Source of the DNA: Bacteroidaceae bacterium
GTDB lineage: Bacteria; Bacteroidota; Bacteroidia; Bacteroidales; Bacteroidaceae
Reading direction: 5' to 3'
DNA: 39,316 bases
NCBI GenBank assembly: GCA_017429525.1
Contig: JAFROT010000006.1
Coordinates: forward strand, 1 to 39,316
This document shows, piece by piece, positions 24,204 through 31,160 of the stretch. Position 1 is the stretch's first letter, and each line of letters opens with the position of its first letter. The notes under the pieces are model-generated. The model ran no database searches, had not been told where the DNA came from, and saw only the letters and a list, made by a program, of their open reading frames with translations. The position numbers and the translations under genes were made by a program.

Positions 24204-25043
24204 ATGAAACAGGCCATGATCTTCGCCGCAGGTCTCGGAACGCGCCTCAAACCGCTCACCGACACCATGCCCAAAGCCCTCGTTCCCGTTGCTGGGAAGC
24301 CCCTGCTCCAGCACGTCATCGAGCGATTGAGTGCCATCGGCATCGAGCGCATTGTCATCAACATCCATCACTTCGGTCAGCAGATCATCGACTTTCTCGA
24401 CAGCCATCACCACTTCGGGCTCGACATCCGCATCAGCGATGAGCGCCAAGCCCTCCTCGACACAGGCGGCGGCATCAAGAAAGCACGCCCCCTCTTCGAC
24501 CCCTCTTCGCCCATCCTCATTCACAACGTCGACATCCTCTCCGATGCCGACCTCGACGCAATCTACGCGTCTGCCACCCCTGCCCTCGCCTCTGCCCCCG
24601 CCGAGGCTATCCTCCTTGCTTCCCCCCGCAAGACTTCCCGCTACCTCCTTTTCAGCCCCGACCGTCGGCTCATAGGCTGGCAGAACATCACCACCGGCGA
24701 ACTGCGCGGCCCCATCGCCGATCAAGCCATTCCGCTCGACGCTTCTAATCCTCCTCTCCGCTTGGCCTTCTCCGGCATCCACGTCTTCAGCCCGTCCCTT
24801 TTCCCGCTCATGGACGAATGGCCCGATAAGTTCTCCATCATCGACTTCTACCTCAGCGTTTGTGCTTCCCATAAGATCCTTGCCTACCCTGCCCCGGACC
24901 TCCGTCTCATGGACGTAGGCAAACTCGACACCCTCGCCGCAGCCGACGCCTTTATCCAATCCGTCGGGTGCGCCGCTGCATCACAGCGGCTATGCCCTCA
25001 CACCGAGCCGGCACCCTCATCCCATCCCTCCAATCCCGATTAG
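24204..25043 (+). CDS. Sugar-phosphate nucleotidyltransferase
   Basis: A 279-aa NTP_transferase-fold enzyme. The signature MKQAMIFAAGLGTRLKPLTD binds the nucleotide, MPKALVPVAGKPLL has the conserved Lys, LLDTGGGIKKA is the sugar/base loop, and HNVDILSD holds the metal-binding Asp. It resembles MurU-type MurNAc-1-phosphate uridylyltransferases and mannose-1-phosphate guanylyltransferases; substrate not decided. The fold ends near residue 252. The last 25 or so residues are low-complexity and include a translated copy of the palindromic repeat (CAAASQR). The start at 24204 follows a promoter box by 4 bases; the frame is open further upstream but only through promoter and repeats. Confidence 0.88.
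   Translation: MKQAMIFAAGLGTRLKPLTDTMPKALVPVAGKPLLQHVIERLSAIGIERIVINIHHFGQQIIDFLDSHHHFGLDIRISDERQALLDTGGGIKKARPLFDPSSPILIHNVDILSDADLDAIYASATPALASAPAEAILLASPRKTSRYLLFSPDRRLIGWQNITTGELRGPIADQAIPLDASNPPLRLAFSGIHVFSPSLFPLMDEWPDKFSIIDFYLSVCASHKILAYPAPDLRLMDVGKLDTLAAADAFIQSVGCAAASQRLCPHTEPAPSSHPSNPD
24961..24989. repeat. 29-bp palindromic repeat, copy 2 (C-terminus of nucleotidyltransferase)
   Basis: Two mismatches to 23698-23726. The core GCCGCTG-catc-ACAGCGG can form a hairpin. It encodes the tail beyond the conserved fold, suggesting that it extended the reading frame. Confidence 0.8.
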
Positions 25044-25044
25044 T

Positions 25045-25075
25045 CGTTGCGACAACGCTCGGCGATGCAGTCGCC
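25045..25075 (+). promoter_or_regulatory. Two small hairpins in the guaA leader
   Basis: CGTTG-cga-CAACG (25045-25057) and GGCGA-tgcag-TCGCC (25061-25075) lie between the nucleotidyltransferase stop and the guaA start. They could be a weak terminator or leader structure; neither has a T-tract. Confidence 0.4.
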
Positions 25076-25106
25076 AAGTCTCCTCCAAACCCATAAGCCC
25101 CCCATT

Positions 25107-26771
25107 ATGCAGAAAATCATCATCCTCGACTTCGGTTCGCAGACCACACAACTCATTGGACGTCGCGTCCGTGAACTCGACACCTTTTGCGAGATCCTCC
25201 CCTACAATAAATTCCCGCAGGACGACCCCGACGTCATCGGCGTCATCCTCAGCGGCTCGCCCTACAGCGTCTATGACCCCGAAGCCTTCCGTGTCGACCT
25301 GTCTCAGTTCCGCGGTCGCTACCCCATCCTCGGCATCTGCTACGGCGCTCAGTACATGAGCCACACCCTCGGTGGACGCGTCGAGCCCGCGCCTTCACGC
25401 GAGTACGGACGCCAGAACCTCACCGCCATCGACCTGGACAACCCCCTCTTCCGGGGTTTCGATATGGGCTCGCAGGTATGGATGAGCCACGGCGACACCA
25501 TCACCGCCCTGCCCGAAGGTTTCAAGACCATTGCCTCCACCGAGACCGTTCACTACGCAGCCTATCAAGCCGAGGGCGAACAGCTCTGGGGCGTGCAGTT
25601 CCATCCCGAGGTGTTCCACTCCACGCAAGGCTCATTGCTGCTCAAGAACTTCGTCGTCGACATCTGCGGCAGCCATCAGGACTGGAGCGCAGCCTCGTTC
25701 GTCGAGACCACGGTCAGCGAGTTGCGCCAGCAGCTGGGCAATGACAGCGTCATCCTCGGTCTCTCGGGCGGGGTAGACAGCAGTGTTGCCGCCGTGCTCA
25801 TCAGCCGGGCCATCGGCGACCGCCTCACCTGCATCTTCGTCGACCACGGCATGCTCCGCAAGAACGAGTTCACGCAGGTGATGGAGGACTATAAAGTGCT
25901 CGGCCTCAACGTTATCGGCATCGATGCTTCAAGTAAGTTCTTCAGCGACCTCGCAGGCGTCTCAGACCCCGAGCAGAAGCGTAAGATCATCGGTCGCGAC
26001 TTCATTGAAGTCTTCAATGCCGAGGCCCAGAAAATCGTAAACAATCAATCCTCAAATAGTAAATGCCGCTGGCTGGCCCAAGGCACAATCTATCCCGACC
26101 GCATCGAATCGCTCAACATCACGGGCAAGGTCATCAAGAGCCATCACAACGTGGGCGGTCTGCCCAAGGAGATGAACCTGCAGCTCTGCGAGCCGCTGAA
26201 GTGGCTGTTCAAGGACGAAGTGCGTCGCGTAGGCCGGCAGCTCGGCATGCCCGAGCACCTCATCACGCGCCATCCCTTCCCCGGCCCCGGCCTCGCCGTT
26301 CGCATCCTGGGCGACATCACGCCCGAGAAAGTGCGCATCCTGCAGGAGGCCGACGACATCTTCATCCGCGGTCTGCGCGAATACAAGGTCAAGCTCAGTG
26401 GTGACGAAGCCCGTCGCGTGCTGGCCGCAGGCGTCCCTGTTCAGCAAGCAAACAACTCGTCAACTCGTCAACTCGTCAACTCGTCAACTGAAGAAATCGA
26501 GCTCTCCCTCTACGATCAGATCTGGCAGGCAGGTGTCATCCTTCTCTCCGCCGTGCGCAGCGTAGGCGTCATGGGCGATGAGCGCACCTACGAACATCCC
26601 GTGGCCCTCCGCGCCGTCACCAGCACCGATGCCATGACGGCCGACTGGGCTCACCTCCCCTACGACTTCATGGCCCGTGTCTCCAACGACATCATCAACC
26701 ACGTCCGTGGCGTCAATCGCGTCTGCTACGACATCTCCTCCAAACCGCCAGCCACCATCGAGTGGGAGTAG
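25107..26771 (+). CDS. guaA: GMP synthase (glutamine-hydrolysing)
   Basis: Converts XMP to GMP using glutamine and ATP. The 554-aa protein has a class I amidotransferase domain (1-195: Cys78 in GICYGAQ, His166 and Glu168 in FHPEVF), an ATP-pyrophosphatase domain with the P-loop SGGVDSS at 220-226, and the C-terminal dimerisation/XMP domain ending in [11 protein letters not shown]. It is longer than the E. coli enzyme (525 aa). Extra residues lie between REYKVKL and LYDQIWQ (about 430-467) and include a stretch made from a perfect 8-bp tandem repeat. A second small irregular stretch, VNNQSSNSK near 312, precedes WLAQGTIYP. The start at 25107 matches the family N-terminus. Confidence 0.96.
   Translation: MQKIIILDFGSQTTQLIGRRVRELDTFCEILPYNKFPQDDPDVIGVILSGSPYSVYDPEAFRVDLSQFRGRYPILGICYGAQYMSHTLGGRVEPAPSREYGRQNLTAIDLDNPLFRGFDMGSQVWMSHGDTITALPEGFKTIASTETVHYAAYQAEGEQLWGVQFHPEVFHSTQGSLLLKNFVVDICGSHQDWSAASFVETTVSELRQQLGNDSVILGLSGGVDSSVAAVLISRAIGDRLTCIFVDHGMLRKNEFTQVMEDYKVLGLNVIGIDASSKFFSDLAGVSDPEQKRKIIGRDFIEVFNAEAQKIVNNQSSNSKCRWLAQGTIYPDRIESLNITGKVIKSHHNVGGLPKEMNLQLCEPLKWLFKDEVRRVGRQLGMPEHLITRHPFPGPGLAVRILGDITPEKVRILQEADDIFIRGLREYKVKLSGDEARRVLAAGVPVQQANNSSTRQLVNSSTEEIELSLYDQIWQAGVILLSAVRSVGVMGDERTYEHPVALRAVTSTDAMTADWAHLPYDFMARVSNDIINHVRGVNRVCYDISSKPPATIEWE
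26453..26489 (+). repeat. 8-bp perfect tandem repeat inside guaA
   Basis: CAACTCGT is repeated four times exactly plus a partial fifth copy. Because 8 is not a multiple of 3, the repeats are translated in all three frames, giving the [12 protein letters not shown] segment. Gain or loss of one unit would shift the frame about 90 codons before the end. Confidence 0.95.
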
Positions 26772-26818
26772 TCGACAATCGCTCTTTCCACAAACCTAAA
26801 ACTTTTTCTACACATCCA

Positions 26819-26854
26819 ACATCGCCGCCAGCACGAATGTGTTGACGGCGATGT
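26819..26854 (+). terminator. Stem-loop after guaA
   Basis: ACATCGCCG / CGGCGATGT forms a 9-bp stem that continues with CAGCAC/GTGTTG. It starts 47 bp after the guaA stop and is followed by cgtttataaacg rather than a long T-run, so it is a likely but not classical terminator. Confidence 0.6.
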
Positions 26855-26983
26855 CGTTTATAAACGTTTGATAGTGGGCGATGCCACAAAGATTCAAATA
26901 ATTATAATAACCAGTTAAGTTTAACTCTCCAAAAAGTGACAACCTTTTTCAGTTAAGGTCACTCACCTGTGAGACAACATCAC

Positions 26984-27084
26984 GCGACTATATGTCTCGC
27001 CCCTAACGAATATAGGTAATGCGCATCACGAATATAGGTGATGGGCATCACGAATATAGATGATGGGCCCAACGAATATAGGTC
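26984..27084. repeat. 22-bp period array B (ACGAATATAGG core)
   Basis: Exact 22-bp spacing: units start at 27006, 27028, 27050 and 27072 (last one partial), with a diverged unit at 26984. The consensus is acgaatataggtgatggg followed by catc. It lies in the convergent gap between guaA and the ZIP transporter gene, as array A does between its neighbours. The 322-bp gap otherwise holds only the stem-loop at 26819 and AT-rich sequence. Confidence 0.88.
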
Positions 27085-27093
27085 AGAGATCGC

Positions 27094-27870
27094 TCAGCCC
27101 AGCACGACATCGAGAACCATCATGAGGACAAAGCCAATGGCGAAGCCGATGGTGCTGAGGTTGGAGTGCTTACCTTCTGAGGCTTCTGGGATGAGTTCTT
27201 CGACAACAACGTAGAACATGGCGCCCGCAGCAAAGGCAAGCAGATAAGGCAGGGCAGGCGTCATCAGCGAAGCCAACAGGACGACGGCCAAGCCTCCGAT
27301 TGGCTCGACGGCACCGCTCAGGCTGCCGATGAGGAACGAGCGCCACTTCGAGTTGCCCGCTGCCCGCATGGGCATGGAGATGATGGCTCCCTCGGGGACG
27401 TTCTGAATAGCGATACCGATGCTGACGGCCAAGGCGCTGGCCACTGAGAGGCCCGCAGCTCCCTGGTCGGCACCCGCAAACACCACGCCCACGGCCATAC
27501 CCTCGGGCAGGTTGTGGATGGTGACAGCAAGCGCCAGCATAGCTGTGCGCGAGAGATGCGAACGGGGTCCTTCGGGCGTGTCGGCACCGAGATGCAGGTG
27601 AGGGGTCAGTTCGTCGAGCACCAACAAGAAGCCTATACCGAGCAAGAAACCTACTGCGGCAGGCAGTACTGACCAGGCTCCCCTGCCCTCCTCCATCTCC
27701 ATCGCCGGTATGAGCAGCGACCACACGGAGGCCGCCACCATGACGCCCGAGGCAAAGCCGAGCAGCGACTTCTGCAGACGGAGCGACATCTCGTCCTTCA
27801 TCAGAAAGACGAATGCCGCTCCGAGCATTGTGCCCAACAAGGGCATGAGTAGTCCGATAATCAGTGCCAT
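27094..27870 (-). CDS. ZIP family metal transporter
   Basis: A 258-aa inner-membrane protein with about eight hydrophobic segments, the normal size for bacterial ZIP (ZupT/GufA-type) proteins. Metal-binding motifs are visible in the expected helices: HNLPEG (TM4) and QNVPEG (TM5), with VVEELIPEA in a later helix. A His-containing loop, ELTPHLHLGAD, lies between TM3 and TM4. Substrates of the family are Zn, Fe(II), Mn and others; the surrounding redox genes suggest Fe or Zn but do not prove it. Last gene of the minus-strand redox operon, 7 bp after the MBL-rubredoxin gene. Confidence 0.92.
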   Translation of the reverse strand: MALIIGLLMPLLGTMLGAAFVFLMKDEMSLRLQKSLLGFASGVMVAASVWSLLIPAMEMEEGRGAWSVLPAAVGFLLGIGFLLVLDELTPHLHLGADTPEGPRSHLSRTAMLALAVTIHNLPEGMAVGVVFAGADQGAAGLSVASALAVSIGIAIQNVPEGAIISMPMRAAGNSKWRSFLIGSLSGAVEPIGGLAVVLLASLMTPALPYLLAFAAGAMFYVVVEELIPEASEGKHSNLSTIGFAIGFVLMMVLDVVLG

Positions 27871-27877
27871 CGGGAGG

Positions 27878-28825
27878 TTATGCCTTGTTGAATTTATCCT
27901 TGGGTCGTTTGCAACGAGGACAGCGCCAGTCGTCGGGCAGGTCCTCGAAGGCTACGCCATCGTGCTCGGCGGGGTCGTAGACATAGCCGCAGATGGAGCA
28001 GACATACTTGCCGGAGGCTTCCTGCTGGGAGAAATCGACTTCGGCCAGAACGGTAGGGACTGGATTGTCGAGGTCCATCACGCGCTTGGCTTCCAAGTTC
28101 TCATAGCCTTGCGGCGTGTGGGTGCCACAATAGACGGTAGGATGATTGCGGATGAACTCGCGGATGCGGTTCTGCGTCTCGCGGGCTGCGGGCAGATCGT
28201 CGAAGACGACCGACAGTTTGTCCTCATGAAGGGCTTCGTCCACGTAGGTAATGTCGCCATGAAGCATGTAGAACAAGCCTTCGTTCTCCACGATAATGAT
28301 GCTGTTTCCGCGCGTGTGTCCCTTAGCCTTGATGAGATAGATGCCATCGGCAATCTTCTGGCTCTCAGGGAAGTTGTAGTAGGCGCCGTCGGTGAAGCTG
28401 ACGGGCACGAGGTTCGTGAGGCCTTGCAGCTCGGCAGCACCTATCTCCTCGGCGTTCACAAAGACTTTGGCATTAGGGAACGAGCGCAGTTCACCGCTAT
28501 GGTCGGCATGGCGGTGGGTGAGCAGGATTTTCGTTACCTGCTCGGGCTTGTAGCCAAGGGCTTCGAAGGCCTCCATGTAGGTGCAGATATCCTTGCCCGT
28601 GAAAGCCAGCGAGTTCTCATCGGGTGCTTCCTCAGGAGTGCCGGCGGGCAGGCCGGTATCGACGAGGATGACCTCGCTGCCTGTGTCTATCAGGTAGTTC
28701 TGCAGGCTGCCACGGTAGCGGATGTTCTTGTCGAACTTCTCCATTCCTTCCTCTCCCCCGAAGGCGAAAGGCTGAGTGTAGAATCCGTCTTTGCGGAATT
28801 TAACGGCTTTGATTTCCATAGGCAT
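27878..28825 (-). CDS. Metallo-beta-lactamase-fold hydrolase fused to rubredoxin
   Basis: A 315-aa cytoplasmic fusion. The MBL domain (about 5-255) has THRHADH (HxHxDH at 104-109), a later GHTRGN histidine, GDITY aspartate and GTHTPQG histidine, the pattern of di-metal lactonase/glyoxalase-like hydrolases. It is not the HxExD type of flavodiiron proteins. The C-terminus is rubredoxin (about 274-311): [10 protein letters not shown] with C276 and C279, and CPRCKRP with C302 and C305, although the usual Gly after the last Cys is Lys. The ATG at 28825 overlaps the preceding TGA (TGATG); a second ATG at 28819 would remove two residues. Combination of hydrolase and electron carrier without flavodoxin; reaction unknown. 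Confidence 0.88.
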   Translation of the reverse strand: MPMEIKAVKFRKDGFYTQPFAFGGEEGMEKFDKNIRYRGSLQNYLIDTGSEVILVDTGLPAGTPEEAPDENSLAFTGKDICTYMEAFEALGYKPEQVTKILLTHRHADHSGELRSFPNAKVFVNAEEIGAAELQGLTNLVPVSFTDGAYYNFPESQKIADGIYLIKAKGHTRGNSIIIVENEGLFYMLHGDITYVDEALHEDKLSVVFDDLPAARETQNRIREFIRNHPTVYCGTHTPQGYENLEAKRVMDLDNPVPTVLAEVDFSQQEASGKYVCSICGYVYDPAEHDGVAFEDLPDDWRCPRCKRPKDKFNKA

Positions 28826-28998
28826 CACTTGGCGGGTTCCCACTTGCAACGGACGGGCGACACGATGGCCCCCTCCTTCTTCAGTTCGGCAAAAGCCTTG
28901 TCTACTTCCTTGCGGTCGGCACCCAGTGCCTTCGTCACGTCGCCAGCGGAGACGGGCTTTCCGGCCTCACGCATAGCCTGTAATACTTGTTCTTTCAT
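28825..28998 (-). CDS. Small winged-helix protein, 57 aa
   Basis: A short gene between the split-barrel and MBL-rubredoxin genes. The protein starts [26 protein letters not shown] and continues with [20 protein letters not shown], then ends VRCKWEPAK. The pattern of helix, short loop, recognition helix and a beta hairpin near IVSPVRCKW is that of a minimal winged-helix DNA-binding domain. Its stop overlaps the next start (TGATG), so translation is probably coupled, and it has its own A-rich start region. It may be an operon-specific regulator or a nucleic-acid-binding accessory; no exact family is assigned. Confidence 0.8.
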   Translation of the reverse strand: MKEQVLQAMREAGKPVSAGDVTKALGADRKEVDKAFAELKKEGAIVSPVRCKWEPAK

Positions 28999-29028
28999 AG
29001 TGCTAATGAATGATTAAAAGAACGATTC

Positions 29029-29054
29029 CTTGAAGTGGCCTTTGACGCTTCAAG
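29029..29054 (-). promoter_or_regulatory. Intra-operon hairpin
   Basis: CTTGAAG and CTTCAAG form a 7-bp stem around a 12-base loop in the 80-bp gap between the split-barrel gene and the small winged-helix gene. No T-tract follows, so an mRNA-processing or attenuation role is possible but unproven. Confidence 0.35.
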
Positions 29055-29078
29055 AATTCGTTTCGAGTGATATACTTA

Positions 29079-29477
29079 TTAGAATTTCACCGTCTCGACC
29101 AGCTCCATCATCTTGAAGAAGTCGGCCTTGGCGTCAGCGAGATAGTACATCACGCCGTTCTCGCCATTCTCACCCAGAGCGGGCTTCAACACGGGCATCT
29201 TGTCGACGAGAGCCTTGCCCACTTCCGGACGGTTGTCCTCCACGAGGCGGCACTCGATGCGGAGCGTCTGCCCCTTGAAGGCGCAGATCTCAGCCTTGGC
29301 GTTAGCGGCAATCTGGCGTGTAGCGTTGGTCTTGCCGAAAGCCATGATGTAGATTCTACCCTCGAAAAAGAGCATTGCGCCGTAAGGACGCACGCGGGGC
29401 TGGTCGCCCTCAACAGTAGCGAGGTAGAACGTTCCTGCTTTCTCTAGGAAGTCATAAACGGTCTTTACGTCTGCCAT
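29079..29477 (-). CDS. Pyridoxamine 5'-phosphate oxidase-like FMN split-barrel protein
   Basis: A 132-aa single-domain protein. The sequence FYLATVEGDQPRVRPYGAMLFFEGRIYIMAFGKTNATRQIAANAKAEICAF follows the family layout, with the TxxGxPxxRPxG segment and the T/K-x-x-Q FMN phosphate region. Family members reduce or bind FMN, F420 or heme, and are often named general stress proteins. It is second in the operon after the bacterioferritin-like gene (gap 35 bp) and could supply electrons for the iron or redox chemistry of its neighbours; that is inference. Confidence 0.88.
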   Translation of the reverse strand: MADVKTVYDFLEKAGTFYLATVEGDQPRVRPYGAMLFFEGRIYIMAFGKTNATRQIAANAKAEICAFKGQTLRIECRLVEDNRPEVGKALVDKMPVLKPALGENGENGVMYYLADAKADFFKMMELVETVKF

Positions 29478-29512
29478 AACAGTAAAATATTAAATGGTAA
29501 ATGGCTAAATGC

Positions 29513-29968
29513 TTAGACTTGCGTGAACAGCCAGTTCTGAGCGCCGATGCACTCGATCATGTCCAGAGCGCCCTGGCTCCAGTAGAGGTCTTCCTCCTCG
29601 TCCTTGAGGTAGTCCTTCATGATGTCGTAGGTGGTGGGGTCGTCCTTGACAGTCTCCATGCACTTGAGCAACAGCTCCACGCCGGGGCCCTGGATGGCAA
29701 GGTCGGCCTTGACGTACTCAATGGGGTTCTTGATGAGCTCGCGGGGCTGCATGCCCTCGAACTTCACTTCGCCGCCGAGGTCCAGAATGCGCTCGGTGAA
29801 CTTCTCTACCCAGCCCATTTCCTCGCCGAAGTGGTCAACGTACTTCTGGCCGAGCTTCGTGAAGCCCTGCGACTTGAACATCAGGCCCTGCTGCTTGTGC
29901 ACCATAGCACCTTCTGCGAGATGAGTAACGAAGAACTGCAATGCTTCAATAGATTTCTTTGCTTCCAT
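29513..29968 (-). CDS. Bacterioferritin-like protein with altered ferroxidase site
   Basis: A 151-aa four-helix protein that aligns along its length with bacterioferritin: GLMFKSQGF, EEMGWVEKFTERILDLGG, VKADLAI, YLKDEEEDLYW and the C-terminal AQNWLFTQV. By alignment from memory with E. coli Bfr, the heme-ligand Met52 is kept (M51), as are Glu51 (E50) and Glu127 (E124). Four ferroxidase ligands differ: Glu18 to Leu17, His54 to Trp53, Glu94 to Gln93 and His130 to Asp127. It may therefore store or bind heme or iron without normal ferroxidase activity, or use a relocated site (Glu19 is close). First gene of the operon, with a leader of about 90 bases. Confidence 0.82.
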   Translation of the reverse strand: MEAKKSIEALQFFVTHLAEGAMVHKQQGLMFKSQGFTKLGQKYVDHFGEEMGWVEKFTERILDLGGEVKFEGMQPRELIKNPIEYVKADLAIQGPGVELLLKCMETVKDDPTTYDIMKDYLKDEEEDLYWSQGALDMIECIGAQNWLFTQV

Positions 29969-29971
29969 AAT

Positions 29972-30002
29972 GAGATTGAAAGATTTAATGATTTAATGAT
30001 TT
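29972..30002. repeat. Short AT-rich 8-bp repeats in the ferritin-operon leader
   Basis: Degenerate copies of gatttaat / gattttag are adjacent in the untranslated leader just before the bacterioferritin-like ATG. They resemble the other 7-8 bp repeats in the window but are short and imperfect. Confidence 0.45.
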
Positions 30003-30062
30003 TAGGATTGTAGGTTTGAAAGGCACGGGAGGGAATAGCCCTCTTCTCCTTTTTTTGCGCCG

Positions 30063-30070
30063 CAAAGGTA
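30063..30070 (-). promoter_or_regulatory. -7 box of the ferritin/redox operon
   Basis: The minus strand reads TACCTTTG, giving a leader of about 90 bases that includes a G-rich segment and short repeats. The operator-like direct repeat at 30099-30130 lies upstream of it, at the distance expected for an activator site. Confidence 0.75.
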
Positions 30071-30098
30071 CGACGAAATAATAGGCTGCACAAATCCT

Positions 30099-30130
30099 AA
30101 ATGATACAAAAATTGTCTGAAACGATACAA
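30099..30130. promoter_or_regulatory. Candidate AraC operator: 11-bp direct repeat, 21-bp period
   Basis: AAATGATACAA (30099-30109) and AAACGATACAA (30120-30130) differ by one base and start exactly 21 bp apart, two helical turns. They lie between the divergent -7 boxes at 30063 and 30148, about 30 bp upstream of the first and overlapping the -33 region of the second. AraC-family activators commonly bind such direct repeats, and the AraC gene is adjacent. Confidence 0.65.
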
Positions 30131-30147
30131 CGTATTCATATTTTATA

Positions 30148-30155
30148 TATCTTTG
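30148..30155 (+). promoter_or_regulatory. -7 box of the AraC gene
   Basis: TATCTTTG, in an AT-rich context, lies 53 bp before the GTG start at 30209. Confidence 0.65.
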
Positions 30156-30208
30156 CACGCTGAAACAAGAATCATCCAATCGTAGGACAGCCTATTAATC
30201 ATTAATCG

Positions 30209-31087
30209 GTGTACAGCCTGAAGGAAGCGTGGGTGCTCATGCATGGCAAGCACCCCTTCGAGAACTGGGATGGCAAGATGTACTGCAGCGAGACAGACGC
30301 CACCATCACCTATCGCGCCAACGAGACGCACGGCTACATGGCCGCCTACACGTTCACGCTGGTGCTGAAGGGGTGGCTGACGATTGTATACAATGGGCAA
30401 GAACTGACGCTACGGCCCGACGACCTCTACATCTATTCCCCTGGCTTACCTGTGACCATCGTAGCAGCCTCTGACGACTATCATGGAATCTGTCTGTTGG
30501 CCGACGAACACATCAGCATCGAGCTCCCGACGGTGCGCGATATGGTGCACATCGCCTACCTGCCCATCGTCCGGCTCCATGAGCCGAAGTTGACCCTTGC
30601 GCATGATGATGCCGAACAGTTGGCCGCGAAGATGCGCGAGATTACGGCCTACTTGCATTCCGACCATATCTTCAAGGACAAGGTGTTGCAGATGCTCTAC
30701 GCCATCTTCCTGCTCGACCTACAGAACGCACAGGACCGCGCCATCGTCCAACGTACCGTTCCTCAGCGAGTGGAAGAGATTTTCATCAGTTTCATCCGCC
30801 TCCTGCCCAACCACTTTGCAGCCCACCACGACATCGCCTTCTACGCCTCGGCGCTGAACATCTCGCCCGTCTATCTCTCGCGCGTAGTCCGTCAGGTCAC
30901 AGGCCGAACCGTCATCGACTATGTCAACCAGCACTTGCTCATGGAAGCGTCCTTCCTGCTACGCACCTCACAGCTCAGCATCGCTCAGATAGCCGACCGC
31001 CTCCATTTCGCCGACGCAGCCTCGTTCAGCAAATTCTTCTCGCGGACGAAAGGACTGTCGCCAAGAGAATACAGGAACAAACGCTAA
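30209..31087 (+). CDS. AraC family transcriptional regulator
   Basis: A 292-aa regulator. The N-terminal half (about 1-150) is a cupin-like sensor domain (GYMAAYTFTLVLKGWLTIVYNGQELTLRPDDLYIYSPG). The C-terminal 100 residues hold the two helix-turn-helix motifs: DIAFYASALNISPVYLSRVVRQVTG with VIDYVNQHLLMEASFLL, then SIAQIADRLHFADAASFSKFFSRTKGLSPREYR. The start is taken as GTG at 30209; an in-frame ATG at 30239 would remove ten residues. It is divergent from the bacterioferritin operon and shares its control region, so it probably regulates that operon, itself and the following flavoprotein gene. The inducer is unknown. Confidence 0.9.
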   Translation: MYSLKEAWVLMHGKHPFENWDGKMYCSETDATITYRANETHGYMAAYTFTLVLKGWLTIVYNGQELTLRPDDLYIYSPGLPVTIVAASDDYHGICLLADEHISIELPTVRDMVHIAYLPIVRLHEPKLTLAHDDAEQLAAKMREITAYLHSDHIFKDKVLQMLYAIFLLDLQNAQDRAIVQRTVPQRVEEIFISFIRLLPNHFAAHHDIAFYASALNISPVYLSRVVRQVTGRTVIDYVNQHLLMEASFLLRTSQLSIAQIADRLHFADAASFSKFFSRTKGLSPREYRNKR

Positions 31088-31160
31088 ACTCCGTCTGCCT
31101 ATTGATTCGCACTCATAGGTTAATCCTCAGCATAAACATCAAACATCATACCATACAACT

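Noticed and set aside
27878-28825. Flavodiiron protein (O2/NO reductase)
   Set aside because: The motif is HxHxDH rather than HxExD, and there is no flavodoxin domain.
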